Assembly (NCBI RefSeq): GCF_000025265.1
Contig: NC_013739.1
Span: 6,000,001-6,064,000 of the forward strand
Direction of reading: 5' to 3'
DNA: 64,000 nt
Source: Conexibacter woesei DSM 14684
GTDB taxonomy: Bacteria > Actinomycetota > Thermoleophilia > Solirubrobacterales > Solirubrobacteraceae
The notes beneath the pieces were generated by a model. It made no database searches, was not told the DNA's origin, and saw only the letters and a list, made by a program, of their open reading frames with translations. The translations under genes and the position numbers were made by a program. Below are positions 1-8,500 of the stretch, piece by piece (the first letter of the stretch is position 1; every line of letters begins with the position of its first letter).

Positions 1-430
1 CCTCGTCGGTGACGTCGAACCCGTCCGCCTGCCACGCCGCCAGCCCACCGTCGAGCACGCGCACGCGTTCGTGTCCCACGTAGCGCAGCAGCCACCAGGC
101 GCGCGCTGCGCCCATCGGCTCACGCGCGCCGTAGACGCAGACCTCGCGCTCGGCGTCGACGCCCGCGTCGCGCAGCCACCGCGCAAGCTCGTCGAGGTCC
201 GGCAGCGGGTGCCGTCCTTCCGGCCCAGCCGGGCCGGAGAGCACGCTGTCGAGGTCGCAGAAGACCGCTCCAGGAATGTGACCGGCAGCGTAGGCACGTT
301 GCCCGAAGCCCGGATCGCCCAACTGCCAGCGCACGTCGAGGACGGCCGGCGGCTCAACGGCCGCCAGGCTCAGCGCCAACTCCTCAGGCGTAATCATGAT
401 GCTCGCGTTAACTGAGCCTCTGACTGCCAC
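1..430 (-). CDS. Sulfurtransferase (thiosulfate/3-mercaptopyruvate type), N-terminal part
   Basis: Only the first of the two rhodanese domains is inside the window; the gene runs off the left edge, so the catalytic Cys domain is not visible. The translation contains LDVRW, GHIPGAVFCDLD and a VYGAREPMGAARAWWLLRY segment, typical of the tandem-rhodanese sulfurtransferase family that moves sulfur from thiosulfate or 3-mercaptopyruvate to a thiol acceptor in the cytoplasm. The start is a choice: a GTG at 430 sits 6 bases behind an AGAGGAG ribosome site, while an in-frame ATG at 397 gives the more family-like N-terminus MITPEELA but has no visible ribosome site. Family call is firm, substrate is not. 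Confidence 0.8.
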   Translation of the reverse strand, partial: MAVRGSVNASIMITPEELALSLAAVEPPAVLDVRWQLGDPGFGQRAYAAGHIPGAVFCDLDSVLSGPAGPEGRHPLPDLDELARWLRDAGVDAEREVCVYGAREPMGAARAWWLLRYVGHERVRVLDGGLAAWQADGFDVTDE

Positions 431-497
431 CAACGACTCCTCTCCCAAGCAGAGCGAACGACGTCGCTCTCCCGCGAACATCGCTCTCGTGCGCCAG

Positions 498-526
498 TTG
501 TATCCGATACACGGGATCCAAGTCAA
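498..526 (-). promoter_or_regulatory. Probable promoter with palindrome over the -10
   Basis: On the minus strand TTGACT (complement of 521-526) is followed after 17 bases by ATACAA (complement of 498-503), a good sigma70-type promoter for the sulfurtransferase. A perfect TGTATC-C-GATACA palindrome (499-511) overlaps the -10, which would suit repression. The regulator is unknown. The rest of 431-688 shows no gene. Confidence 0.45.
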
Positions 527-688
527 CAAAATCAATCTGCGTCAACAAGGCCGCGGGCCGTTCGCGCATTAAGGGGTGAAACCGGTGCGACTGATGCACA
601 GGAGCTTCAGCCCGCTCTGCCTCCCACGGGCAGAGTCCTGGACGACACTCTCCGCGCCGCGCAGGCGGCGATCAGGCCGGCCGACGGG

Positions 689-1243
689 TCAGGCGGGGAC
701 GAACATCGCGCTCAGCTCGCGCGCGAACGCGCGGCGCTCGCGACCCTCGAACAGCTGCCCGTCGGCGGCGACGAGCTGAGCGAGCCCGACGTAGGCGGCG
801 TATGCCGCGAGCGCGCGCCGGCGGGCCGCCGCGGGCGCGACGCCGGCGTTGCGGTAGGCCGCGGTCAGGAACGCGACGCGCCGGCGACGCGAGCGATTCA
901 GCACCGTAGCGACGGCCGGCTCGCTCCCCTGGGCTTCGAGCAGCCGGACGAAGATCGAGGGCGGCTTCGAGGTGGCCGCATCGAACAGCAGCCGCAGCCG
1001 CTCACGCGGGTCCGGCACCGTCTCGAGCGCGTCGAGCACCGCGTCGGAGTGCTCGTGCTCCCACTGCTCCAGGATCGCCTCCAACAGCTCGTCGCGACTG
1101 GAGAAGTGCCAGTAGAAGCTCCCGCGGGTGACACCGAGCGACTTCGCGATCGCGGCGGCGCTGACAGCGGTCGTCCCTCCGCGCTCCAAGGCGGCGAGGC
1201 CGGCGTCGACCCATGTCTCACGATCCAGTCGGTCAGAGCTCAT
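689..1243 (-). CDS. TetR/AcrR family regulator
   Basis: A 184-residue TetR-type repressor. Residues about 10-55 form the DNA-binding domain, with AAIAKSLGVTRGSFYWHFSSRDEL as the helix-turn-helix; the rest is a helical ligand domain with no recognisable subgroup signature. It is divergent from a metallo-beta-lactamase-fold gene, separated by only 62 bases that hold a perfect 13-bp inverted repeat, so it most likely represses itself and that gene. Ligand unknown. Confidence 0.9.
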   Translation of the reverse strand: MSSDRLDRETWVDAGLAALERGGTTAVSAAAIAKSLGVTRGSFYWHFSSRDELLEAILEQWEHEHSDAVLDALETVPDPRERLRLLFDAATSKPPSIFVRLLEAQGSEPAVATVLNRSRRRRVAFLTAAYRNAGVAPAAARRRALAAYAAYVGLAQLVAADGQLFEGRERRAFARELSAMFVPA

Positions 1244-1254
1244 TCCCCTCTGAC

Positions 1255-1308
1255 CATACAGGGGTGTTTGGATGTGTGACTTAATCTGCTACCGTACACC
1301 CCTGTATG
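1255..1308. promoter_or_regulatory. Operator pair between TetR and MBL genes
   Basis: CATACAGGGGTGT at 1255-1267 and its exact reverse complement ACACCCCTGTATG at 1296-1308 flank a 28-base AT-richer core. Each arm also looks like a TACA-N4-TGTA half palindrome. The ATG of the downstream gene (1306-1308) lies inside the right arm, so transcript and operator overlap and the mRNA is probably leaderless or nearly so. Confidence 0.6.
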
Positions 1309-1971
1309 GAACCGATCGCCGAAGGACTCCACCTGCTCCGCGGCACACCCCGGCACGCGGTCAACGTCTACGTCGCCGACGGTCACGTCGTCGACGCCGG
1401 CACGCGCTGGGCCGCACGGCGGATCCTGCGCCAGGTCGCCGACCTCGAGCTGGCCGGCCACCTCGTCACCCACGCGCACGCCGACCACCAGGGGGCGAGC
1501 GCCGCCCTCGCCCGCACGCGCGGGATCCCGGTGCTGGCCGGCCATCGCGACGCGGACGCGATCGAGAGCGGGCAGCTCCGCGACCGCGCGCCCGTCAACC
1601 CCGTCACGCGGCTGCAGCTGCGGACCTGGGCCGGAGGCGCCACCCCCGTCTCACGGCGCCTGCGGGAGGGCGACCGCGTCGGCTCCTTCACGGTGCTGGA
1701 GACGCCCGGCCACTCCCCCGGCCTGATCTCGCTCTGGCGCGAGTCCGACCGCACCCTGCTGGCGGCCGACGTGCTGTTCGGACAGCACCCGCTGACGGGC
1801 CGCCCCGGCCTCCACGAGCCGCCGGCGATGTTCACGCTCGACCCCGCGCTCAACCGTACGCAGATCCGGCGCCTCTCCGAGCTGCGACCCGCCGTCGTGT
1901 GCTTCGGCCACGGGCCGCCGTCGCGCGACCCGGACGCGCTGGCGCGCCTCGCCGCGTCGCTGCCGAGCTGA
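1306..1971 (+). CDS. Metallo-beta-lactamase fold hydrolase
   Basis: A 221-residue MBL-fold protein with a complete metal site: THAHADH gives H56, H58, D60 and H61, with H136 (ETPGHSPG), D155 (AADVLFG) and H202 (CFGHGPP). This is the glyoxalase-II-like pattern of a binuclear metal hydrolase, probably cytoplasmic, acting on a thioester, lactone or similar small molecule; the substrate cannot be read from the sequence. The ATG start overlaps the operator of the divergent TetR gene, which suggests induction by the TetR ligand, perhaps the substrate itself. Confidence 0.85.
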   Translation: MEPIAEGLHLLRGTPRHAVNVYVADGHVVDAGTRWAARRILRQVADLELAGHLVTHAHADHQGASAALARTRGIPVLAGHRDADAIESGQLRDRAPVNPVTRLQLRTWAGGATPVSRRLREGDRVGSFTVLETPGHSPGLISLWRESDRTLLAADVLFGQHPLTGRPGLHEPPAMFTLDPALNRTQIRRLSELRPAVVCFGHGPPSRDPDALARLAASLPS

Positions 1972-2062
1972 CGCGCGCGGCAGCCGGCGCGGGCCGCGCG
2001 CCGCAGGCCGCGGCGCGGCGACCTGCCGACGCGGCGGCTTCCCGGCGCGGCGGCGGCGACTG

Positions 2063-2077
2063 TCAACCGACGGTCAA
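2063..2077. promoter_or_regulatory. TetR-type operator, copy 1
   Basis: TCAACCGACGGTCAA lies 19 bases before the ATG of the TetR gene at 2097. It matches TCNACCGNCGGTCAA, which recurs twice in front of the CDP-alcohol phosphatidyltransferase gene (4387-4401 and 4419-4433). Location suggests autoregulation. Confidence 0.5.
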
Positions 2078-2096
2078 CGACTGGTAGCGTGGCCGC

Positions 2097-2726
2097 ATGC
2101 CGCCGCGGGCCCGTGCCTACCGCCGTCTCGACAGCGACGAGCGTCGCCGCCTGCTGGTGGAGAGCGCCACAGCGCTGTTCGGCGAGTACGGCTACGAAGA
2201 GCTGTCGATGGCCCGGATCGCACGCGAGGCCGGCATCTCAAAGCCGCTCCTCTACCACTACTTCCCGAGAAAGCGCGCGCTGTTCGAAGCCGCGCTGCAG
2301 GTCGCAGCCGAGCAGCTGCGCGCCGCGACCGAGCCCGATCCCGACCGGCCGGCGGCCGAGCAGCTCGCCGCCAGCCTCGGCGCGTTCCTGCACTGGATCG
2401 ACGAGCACCGCGCGGCCTACGCCAAGCTGCTGCGCAGCCTCGCGGCCGCGGAGGTGCGCGAGATCGTCGACGAGGTGCGCGACACGACCGTTCAGCGGAT
2501 CCTCGACGGCCTCGGCCCGCAGGGCGGCGGCGACCGTCCCGCCGCACGTGCGGCGGTGCAGGGCTGGCTGTGGTCGATCGACGGTGCCTGCCTCGCGTGG
2601 ATCGAGGGCGACCTGCCGCTCACCGCCGCCGACCTCCAGGCCGTGCTGCTCGGCTCGCTCGGAGGCGCCCTGATGGGCGCCGGCGTCGGCGGCCTGGCAT
2701 TCGAGAGCAGCGACGTCGGTCCCTGA
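2097..2726 (+). CDS. TetR/AcrR family regulator
   Basis: A 209-residue TetR-family protein with HTH segment MARIAREAGISKPLLYHYFPRKRALF (about residues 42-65), where LLYHYF is the usual recognition-helix end. The C-terminal half is helical with a Gly/Ala-rich tail (GSLGGALMGAGVGG). The start is an ATG just behind an operator-like 15-mer that is repeated in the promoter of the phosphatidyltransferase gene at 4.4 kb, so these loci may form one small regulon. The ligand is unknown. Confidence 0.9.
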   Translation: MPPRARAYRRLDSDERRRLLVESATALFGEYGYEELSMARIAREAGISKPLLYHYFPRKRALFEAALQVAAEQLRAATEPDPDRPAAEQLAASLGAFLHWIDEHRAAYAKLLRSLAAAEVREIVDEVRDTTVQRILDGLGPQGGGDRPAARAAVQGWLWSIDGACLAWIEGDLPLTAADLQAVLLGSLGGALMGAGVGGLAFESSDVGP

Positions 2727-2766
2727 TCGCTCCCCGTCGGAGCGACCGAGGGCCCGCGACGGGCGG

Positions 2767-3402
2767 TCAGCGGACCAGCCGAATCTCCGGCAGGCATCCG
2801 CTGCCGCGGTCCGGCGTCGTCTGCGGGACGCCGGCGTCCTCGACGCCGTCCCAGGCAGGGACGCTGTCCCATGTCCGGCCGTCGATCGCCATGCTCCAGA
2901 CGATCCACCCCCGATCGAGCTCGGTGTCGGCCGCCAACGGGACGTCGACGGCGAGACGGGTGCCGGCGACTGCGGCGCGTGCTTCGGGCACTGCCCTGAT
3001 GCGCCCCCCGGCCGGATCGATCGCGCGGACTGTCGCGTCGCCGTCACGCGCGATCCTCGTCTCGAACAGGAGCCCGTCGTCGCGACAGTCCGCGAACCTC
3101 GCGACAACGGCGAAGGTGGCGGCGCGGATCGCCGCGCCGGTCGTCAGCTCCAGACGCACGACGCGGTCTCCGAGGGCTCTCACCCGGGCAGTGCGAAGGT
3201 CGAGCTCAGGCCGGGCCGACGTCCGACGCCCCCGGCGAGCGTCGTACACGTCCCCAGCACGGTCCCGCTGCGTCGCCCCGGAGCTCGCCCCGCCCGTGCG
3301 GGACCCGCTCTCCCCGCAACCGGCGAGCGTGATGCCCACGAGCACGAGCGCGAGCAGGCTCGCGCTCGTGAGACCGCGAATCTGGGGCGCACGCCACGGC
3401 AC
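2767..3402 (-). CDS. Predicted lipoprotein, function unknown
   Basis: A 211-residue protein with a lipoprotein signal peptide: basic N-terminus, hydrophobic stretch SASLLALVLVGI and lipobox LAGC with C29 as the lipidated Cys. A short disordered Ser/Gly/Arg region follows, then a beta-rich domain (DLRTARVRALGDRVVRLEL..., WSMAIDGRTWDSVPAWDG) that I cannot assign. It is predicted to be anchored outside the membrane. It lies convergent with the TetR gene at 2097 and codirectional with the upstream phosphatidyltransferase gene (59-base gap), possibly one transcript. Confidence 0.7.
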   Translation of the reverse strand: MPWRAPQIRGLTSASLLALVLVGITLAGCGESGSRTGGASSGATQRDRAGDVYDARRGRRTSARPELDLRTARVRALGDRVVRLELTTGAAIRAATFAVVARFADCRDDGLLFETRIARDGDATVRAIDPAGGRIRAVPEARAAVAGTRLAVDVPLAADTELDRGWIVWSMAIDGRTWDSVPAWDGVEDAGVPQTTPDRGSGCLPEIRLVR

Positions 3403-3460
3403 GACCGTCGCATCGTGACACCGCGCCGCTCGCCGCCCGCCGGTTCGGCGGAGTCCCGTC

Positions 3461-4411
3461 CTAGAAGCCGACGCGATCTCGCCGGGCCGAGCGGCGTCGT
3501 GAGTCGGCCGACGACGCGGAGCGGCGGCTGGCTGCGCGTGCTCGACGCGTCAGCCGCGTCGTCGCGGGTCGCGCCGTTCCGCGTCCGCCGCGACGCCGGG
3601 CTGGACGGCGCGAGCCGCCGCTCGCCGGGCTTCCCGCGGCGGGGCGTCTGAGGAGCGGTCCGCGCGGCGCCGCCGGCTCCGCGACGGCCAGCTCGCGCAG
3701 GTTGCGCCGTGCGCGGCCGGCGAGCAGCAGGAGCATGCCGGCGGCGAGCGCAACGCCGGCGACGTCGAGCGCGGTGAGGCCGGTGCCGAGCGCGTCGAAG
3801 CGCAGGTCGAGCCCGAGCGCGAGCGCCGTGTTGAGCGCGATCAGCAGCACGCGCACCTCGGTCGGGCCGATCAGCCCGTAGCCGATCGAGAAGCGCCCGA
3901 GCGCCTGGCTCTCGAGGTAGACGTTGACCGAGAGGACGAGGTAGGCGACGCCGAGCAGCATGCCGACGGACAGCAGCATGTGCGGCGAGAGCCCGAGGCC
4001 GATCGCGATCGCCGCGGTCGCGCCCGCGTCGACGAGGTGGTCGAGGTAGTAGCCGTAGCGCGGGCGTTGGATCCCGCGCACACGCGCGAGCGTGCCGTCG
4101 AGCGAGTCGCCGAGCCAGTGGACGACGAGCAGGCCGCTCGCGACCCACAGCCAGGCGTCGCTGCCGTTCGACAGCAGATAGGCGACGCAGATCGCCGCCG
4201 CAGCGACGATGCCGAGCAGCGTCAGATCGTCCGGGAGGATCCAGCGCGGCAGGCGACGAGCGATCGCGCGCAGGACGCGCTTCTCCGGCTTGGCAAGCAG
4301 GAAGCTCGGCTCGCGCGAGGCGTGAACGCCCGCCGCCGGCGCGTCGGCGGCGACGGGAGCGGCCGAAGCGGCCGGAGCGACATTTGTCGACCGGCGGTCA
4401 ATAGTGTCCAT
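3461..4411 (-). CDS. CDP-alcohol phosphatidyltransferase family membrane protein
   Basis: A 316-residue integral membrane enzyme. The family signature D-x2-D-G-x2-A-R-x9-G-x3-D-x3-D is intact at D102, D105, G106, R110, G120, D124 and D128; the usual spacing is x8, so one residue is extra. About six membrane segments follow residue 65. Such enzymes displace CMP from a CDP-alcohol (often CDP-diacylglycerol) to make phospholipid head groups; the acceptor here is unclear. Residues after about 245 form an Arg/Ala-rich tail without obvious homology, possibly cytoplasmic and lipid-contacting. The ATG start sits between two TetR-type operator copies. Confidence 0.8.
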   Translation of the reverse strand: MDTIDRRSTNVAPAASAAPVAADAPAAGVHASREPSFLLAKPEKRVLRAIARRLPRWILPDDLTLLGIVAAAAICVAYLLSNGSDAWLWVASGLLVVHWLGDSLDGTLARVRGIQRPRYGYYLDHLVDAGATAAIAIGLGLSPHMLLSVGMLLGVAYLVLSVNVYLESQALGRFSIGYGLIGPTEVRVLLIALNTALALGLDLRFDALGTGLTALDVAGVALAAGMLLLLAGRARRNLRELAVAEPAAPRGPLLRRPAAGSPASGGSRRPARRRGGRGTARPATTRLTRRARAASRRSASSADSRRRSARRDRVGF

Positions 4412-4433
4412 ACACTTATCTACCGCCGGTCAA
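4387..4433. promoter_or_regulatory. Two TetR-type operator copies at the phosphatidyltransferase promoter
   Basis: TCGACCGGCGGTCAA (4387-4401) and TCTACCGCCGGTCAA (4419-4433) are 32 bases apart, about three helical turns. The first overlaps the first codons and the second lies just upstream. Both fit TCNACCGNCGGTCAA, also found before the TetR gene at 2097. The AT-rich segment between them (4401-4420) may hold the -10. Confidence 0.5.
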
Positions 4434-4468
4434 CAAGATGGTTACAGGGGCGCGCCGCGCGAAGCGGA

Positions 4469-5560
4469 TCAGGCTCCCGCCGACGCCAGCGCGGGGGTGC
4501 GGGCGGCGGCGATGCGCTCCAGCGCGTGCGTCTCGGCCACGACCTCCGGCGGGCGCCCCCGCTCACGCGCCTCGATCAGCACGTCGCGCGTGCGCGCCTG
4601 TGCCGCCGCGAGGCGCTGCTCCAGCCGTGCCACGTCGCCGTCGCCGCGCCGCTCGGCGTCGGCGTGGATCAGGCCGCCGCAGTTCGCGAGGAAGTCCGGC
4701 ACCGAGACGATCCCGCGGCGCGCGAGCGCGTCGGCCGCGGCCTCCTCCTGCAGCGGGTTGTTCGCGGCGCCGCAGACGATCCGGCAGCGCAGCCGCGCCG
4801 CCAGCTCGGCGTCGATCAGCCCGCCGCCGGCGCACGGCGCGAGCACGTCGAGCTCGCGCGCGAGGACGTCGTCGGCGCCGGCGGCGATCTCGACGCCGAG
4901 CGGCTGCAACCGCGCGCACGCCGCGACCGCCGGGTCGTAGCCGACGACGTGCGTTCCGGCGCCGGCGAGCAGCTGCGCGAGGTGCCCGCCGACCTTGCCG
5001 AGCCCGATCACGCCGACCGTGCGACCCGCCAGCGCGTCGTCGCCGTCGAGCGCTGCGAGGGCGGCTCGCATCGCGCCGAGGACGGTGCGGGCGGTGTCGG
5101 GCGACGGGTCGCCGCCGAGTCCCGCGTGCGCCGAGCGCCCGACGACGTACGGGGTGTGCTCGGCGATCAGGTCCATGTCGGCGGTCGTCGTGCCGATGTC
5201 CTCGGCGGTGATGTAGGCGCCGCCGAGCCGGTCGATCTCGCCGGCGAACGCGACGAGCCGCGCCGCGCGCAGCTCGTCGCGGCCGTCGTCGACGATCACC
5301 GCCTTGCCGCCGCCGAGGTCGAGCCCCGCGGCCGACGCCTTCAGCGTCATCGCGTGCGAGAGCCGCAGCGCGTCGTCGAGCGCCTCGGGCAGACCGCCCG
5401 CGTAGCGTCTGAAGCGCAGCCCGCCGAGCGCCGGCCCCAACACGGTCGAGTGGATCGCGATCACGGCCTGCAGGCCGGTCGCGGGATCGTGCACGAGCTG
5501 CACGCGCTCGTGCTCCCAAGCCAGCGAGCGCAGCAGCGCGTCGCCCACGGTCGTCGTCAT
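4469..5560 (-). CDS. Leu/Glu/Phe/Val family amino acid dehydrogenase
   Basis: A 363-residue enzyme of the GLFV dehydrogenase family, closest in length and motifs to leucine/valine/phenylalanine dehydrogenases. K74 (MTLKASAAGLDLGGGK) and K86 form the substrate/catalytic lysine pair, LGPALGGLRF matches the substrate pocket, and VGVIGLGKVGGHLA (about 183-196) is the NAD-binding loop. It would deaminate a branched-chain or aromatic amino acid to its 2-oxo acid in the cytoplasm. It overlaps the upstream 2-oxoacid:ferredoxin oxidoreductase gene by 4 bases, which supports a two-step amino acid oxidation route. Exact substrate not determined. Confidence 0.87.
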   Translation of the reverse strand: MTTTVGDALLRSLAWEHERVQLVHDPATGLQAVIAIHSTVLGPALGGLRFRRYAGGLPEALDDALRLSHAMTLKASAAGLDLGGGKAVIVDDGRDELRAARLVAFAGEIDRLGGAYITAEDIGTTTADMDLIAEHTPYVVGRSAHAGLGGDPSPDTARTVLGAMRAALAALDGDDALAGRTVGVIGLGKVGGHLAQLLAGAGTHVVGYDPAVAACARLQPLGVEIAAGADDVLARELDVLAPCAGGGLIDAELAARLRCRIVCGAANNPLQEEAAADALARRGIVSVPDFLANCGGLIHADAERRGDGDVARLEQRLAAAQARTRDVLIEARERGRPPEVVAETHALERIAAARTPALASAGA

Positions 5561-8500
5561 GACGGGTCCTCTCCGTTCGATTCGAGGGTCGCGCCGAGCT
5601 CAGCGGCGCGTGCGCGGAAGCGGGCGACGCCGTCGAGCTTGATCTGCTCGTAGCCGCGCACGAGGTCGGGCAGCTCGGCGACCGCCACCGCGGTCGGCAG
5701 GGTCGCGGGACTCAGCCGCGCGAGCGCGTCCTCGACGAGCGTGAGGTACTCGCCCGGCAGCGCCCGCTCGACGCGTCGCACGTGCGCATAGCCGAACGGG
5801 TCGAGCGGCGTCCCGCGCAGCCGGCGGCCGTGCCGCATGACGCGCAGGACCGGCACGAACCAGCCGCCGAGCCGGAGCTTGCGCCGCATGCCGAGGGCGC
5901 GCAACAGCGGCGGGTGCAGGTGAAACGTCACCCGCGAGCCGCGCGGCAGGAGCGCGAGCCCGTCGAGGTGCAGCCGCGCGACCTCGTACTCGTCCTTGTA
6001 CGCGACCAGCTTGTGCAGCCCGCGCACGACCGCCTCGGTCAGCGCAGTGCTGCCCGGCAGGCGCTCGGACTCGGCGGCGCGCACGCGCGCGACCACGTCG
6101 GCGTAGCGCTCGGCGGGACGCGCGCCGCCCCAGGCGAGCAGGTCGGGCACGCGCAGCTCCAGCAGCCTCCGCAGCTTCGGCTCCTCTCCGCCGGCGCGCG
6201 CGACGAGCGCGACCGCACGCGGCGACAGCGGCGCCGCGGGCGGCGCGTCGGACTCGGCGAGCGCCGCGGCGACGTGCTCGGGCGCGGCGACCGCCGCACG
6301 CCCCCACGCGAGCGCCGCGAGGTTGCGCTCGACACCGGCGCCGTTGAGCCGGAACGCCTGCTCGACCGCGTCGAGCGAGAGCGGCAGCGCGCCGCGCTGG
6401 ACGGCGGCGCCGAGCACGACGACGTTCGCCGGCGTCACGTCGCCGAGCAGCGTCTCGGCGATCCGCTGCGCATCGAGGTAGACGTTGCGCTCCGCGCGCG
6501 TGACCGCGTCGATCGCGGCGCGCGCGGCGCCGATGTCCGGCGCGGCGGCGTCGGGGTCGGTCACCATCGCGCCGGTCGGGACGACGCTGTCGGAGACGAT
6601 CGCGACCGTCGCCTCTGTGCGCGCGGCGCGCAACGTCCCCGGCGCGGCGGCGCCGAGCAGGTCGAGCCCGAGCAGCACGTCGAGCGATGCGCTCGGGACC
6701 GTCACGCCGTCGGCGACCGGCGCACGCGTGACGCGCACGTCGGAGGTGACGGGACCGGCCTTCTGCGACAGCCCGGTCTGGTCGAGCCCGCTCGCGTGGC
6801 GGCCGTCGAGCAGCGCGGCCATCCCCAGCACCTGGCTGACGGTCACGACGCCGGTGCCGCCGATCCCCACCAGCCGGATCCGCACGTCGTCGGCGGCGCA
6901 CGGCGCCGGCGGAGGCAGCTCGACCTGCGGCAGCCGCGGCGCGGCGCGCGGCGCGGCGCGCTCCGCCCTGCTCGCCGGCCGCTCGCGCGGCCCGACGACG
7001 GTCAGGAACGACGGGCAGTCGCCCTCCAGGCAGGAGAAGTCCTTGTTGCACGAGGTCTGGTTGACGCGCGTCTTGCGGCCCAGCTCGGTCTCGACCGGCT
7101 CGACCGACAGGCAGCCGGACTTCTCGCCGCAGTCGCCGCAGCCCTCGCAGACGCGCTCGTTGATGACGACGCGCTGCGGCGGGTCGGGCGCGCGACCGCG
7201 CTTGCGCGCGCGGCGCAGCTCGGCGGCGCACGCCTGGTCGTGGATCAGCACCGTCACGCCGGGCACCCGCGCCAGCTCGCGCTGCGTCTCCATCAGCGCC
7301 TCGCGGCCGCGCACCTCGACGCCGGCGGGCAGCGTCACACGGTCGTAGCGCGCGACGTCGTCGGCGGTCACGACGATCCGGCTGACGCCCTCGGCGAGCA
7401 GGCTGGCGACGATCGCCTCGACGTCCATCTGCCCTTCGACGTGCTGCCCGCCGGTCATCGCGACCGTGCCGTTGCAGAGCAGCTTGTACGTCACGTCGAG
7501 TCTCGCCGCGACCGCGGCTCGGACCGCGAGCGAGCCGGAGTGGTGGAAGGTGCCGTCGCCGAGGTTCTGGACGTAGTGGCGTCTGGCCGTGAACGGTGCC
7601 GCGCCGATCCACTGCACGCCCTCGCCGCCCATCTGCGTGATCCCGGTGACGCGCCCGCGCCCGCTCGGGTTGAGCATCACCATCGTGTGGCAGCCGATGC
7701 CGGCGCCGACGACGGCGTCCTCGGGCGCGGCCGTGCTCGCGCTGTGGGGGCAGCCGGAGCAGAAGAACGGCATCCGCCGAGCGCCGAGCTGCGCGGCCGG
7801 TCGCGCGGCGACCGCCACGAGGCCGTCCAGCCGCGCGCGGATCCGCTCGGGCTCGCCGGCGCCGTGCGCGAGCAAGCGGGAGCCGAGCGCGACGGCGATC
7901 GCATCGGCGTCGAGCGTCCCGTGCGCCGGCAGCAGCGGCGCGCCGCGGTCGTCGCGGGCGCCGGTGACCGGCGGCGTCGCCGGCCCGCCGTAGAGCGCCT
8001 CCTTGACGAGCCGCTCGAGGAACGGCCCCTTCTCCTCCACCACGACGATCTCGTCGAGCCCGGCGGCGAAGGCGCGCACGCCCTCGTCGTCCAGCGGGTA
8101 CGGCATGCCGACGTGCAGCAGCCGGACCGGGGCGTCGTCGTCGAGCCCGAGGTCCGTCAGCGCACGCCGCACGTCGTGCAGCGTCGCGCCGGCGGCGACG
8201 ATCCCGACGCGCGCGGCGGGATGGTCGATGACGACGCGGTTGAGGTCGTTGAGGCGGGCGTAGCGCTTCGCCAGCTCCAGCCGCACGGTCACGAGCGTCT
8301 GCTCCAGCTCGAGCGACTCCGGCGCCAGCAGGTGCGCAGACGGACGGTGGACGTACGGCACGCCGTCGTGCTCGACCACCGGCACGACGGGCGTGACGCG
8401 GCCGAGGCCGACGGTCGCCGTCGCGGCCGCGTCGGCGACGTTGGTGACGACCTTCAGCGCCGACCAGAGGCCGGACGCGCGCGAGCAGGCGATCGCGTGG

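Noticed and set aside
408-599. Short open frame opposite the sulfurtransferase promoter
   Set aside because: Covers a promoter with a -35/-10 pair; no coding character.
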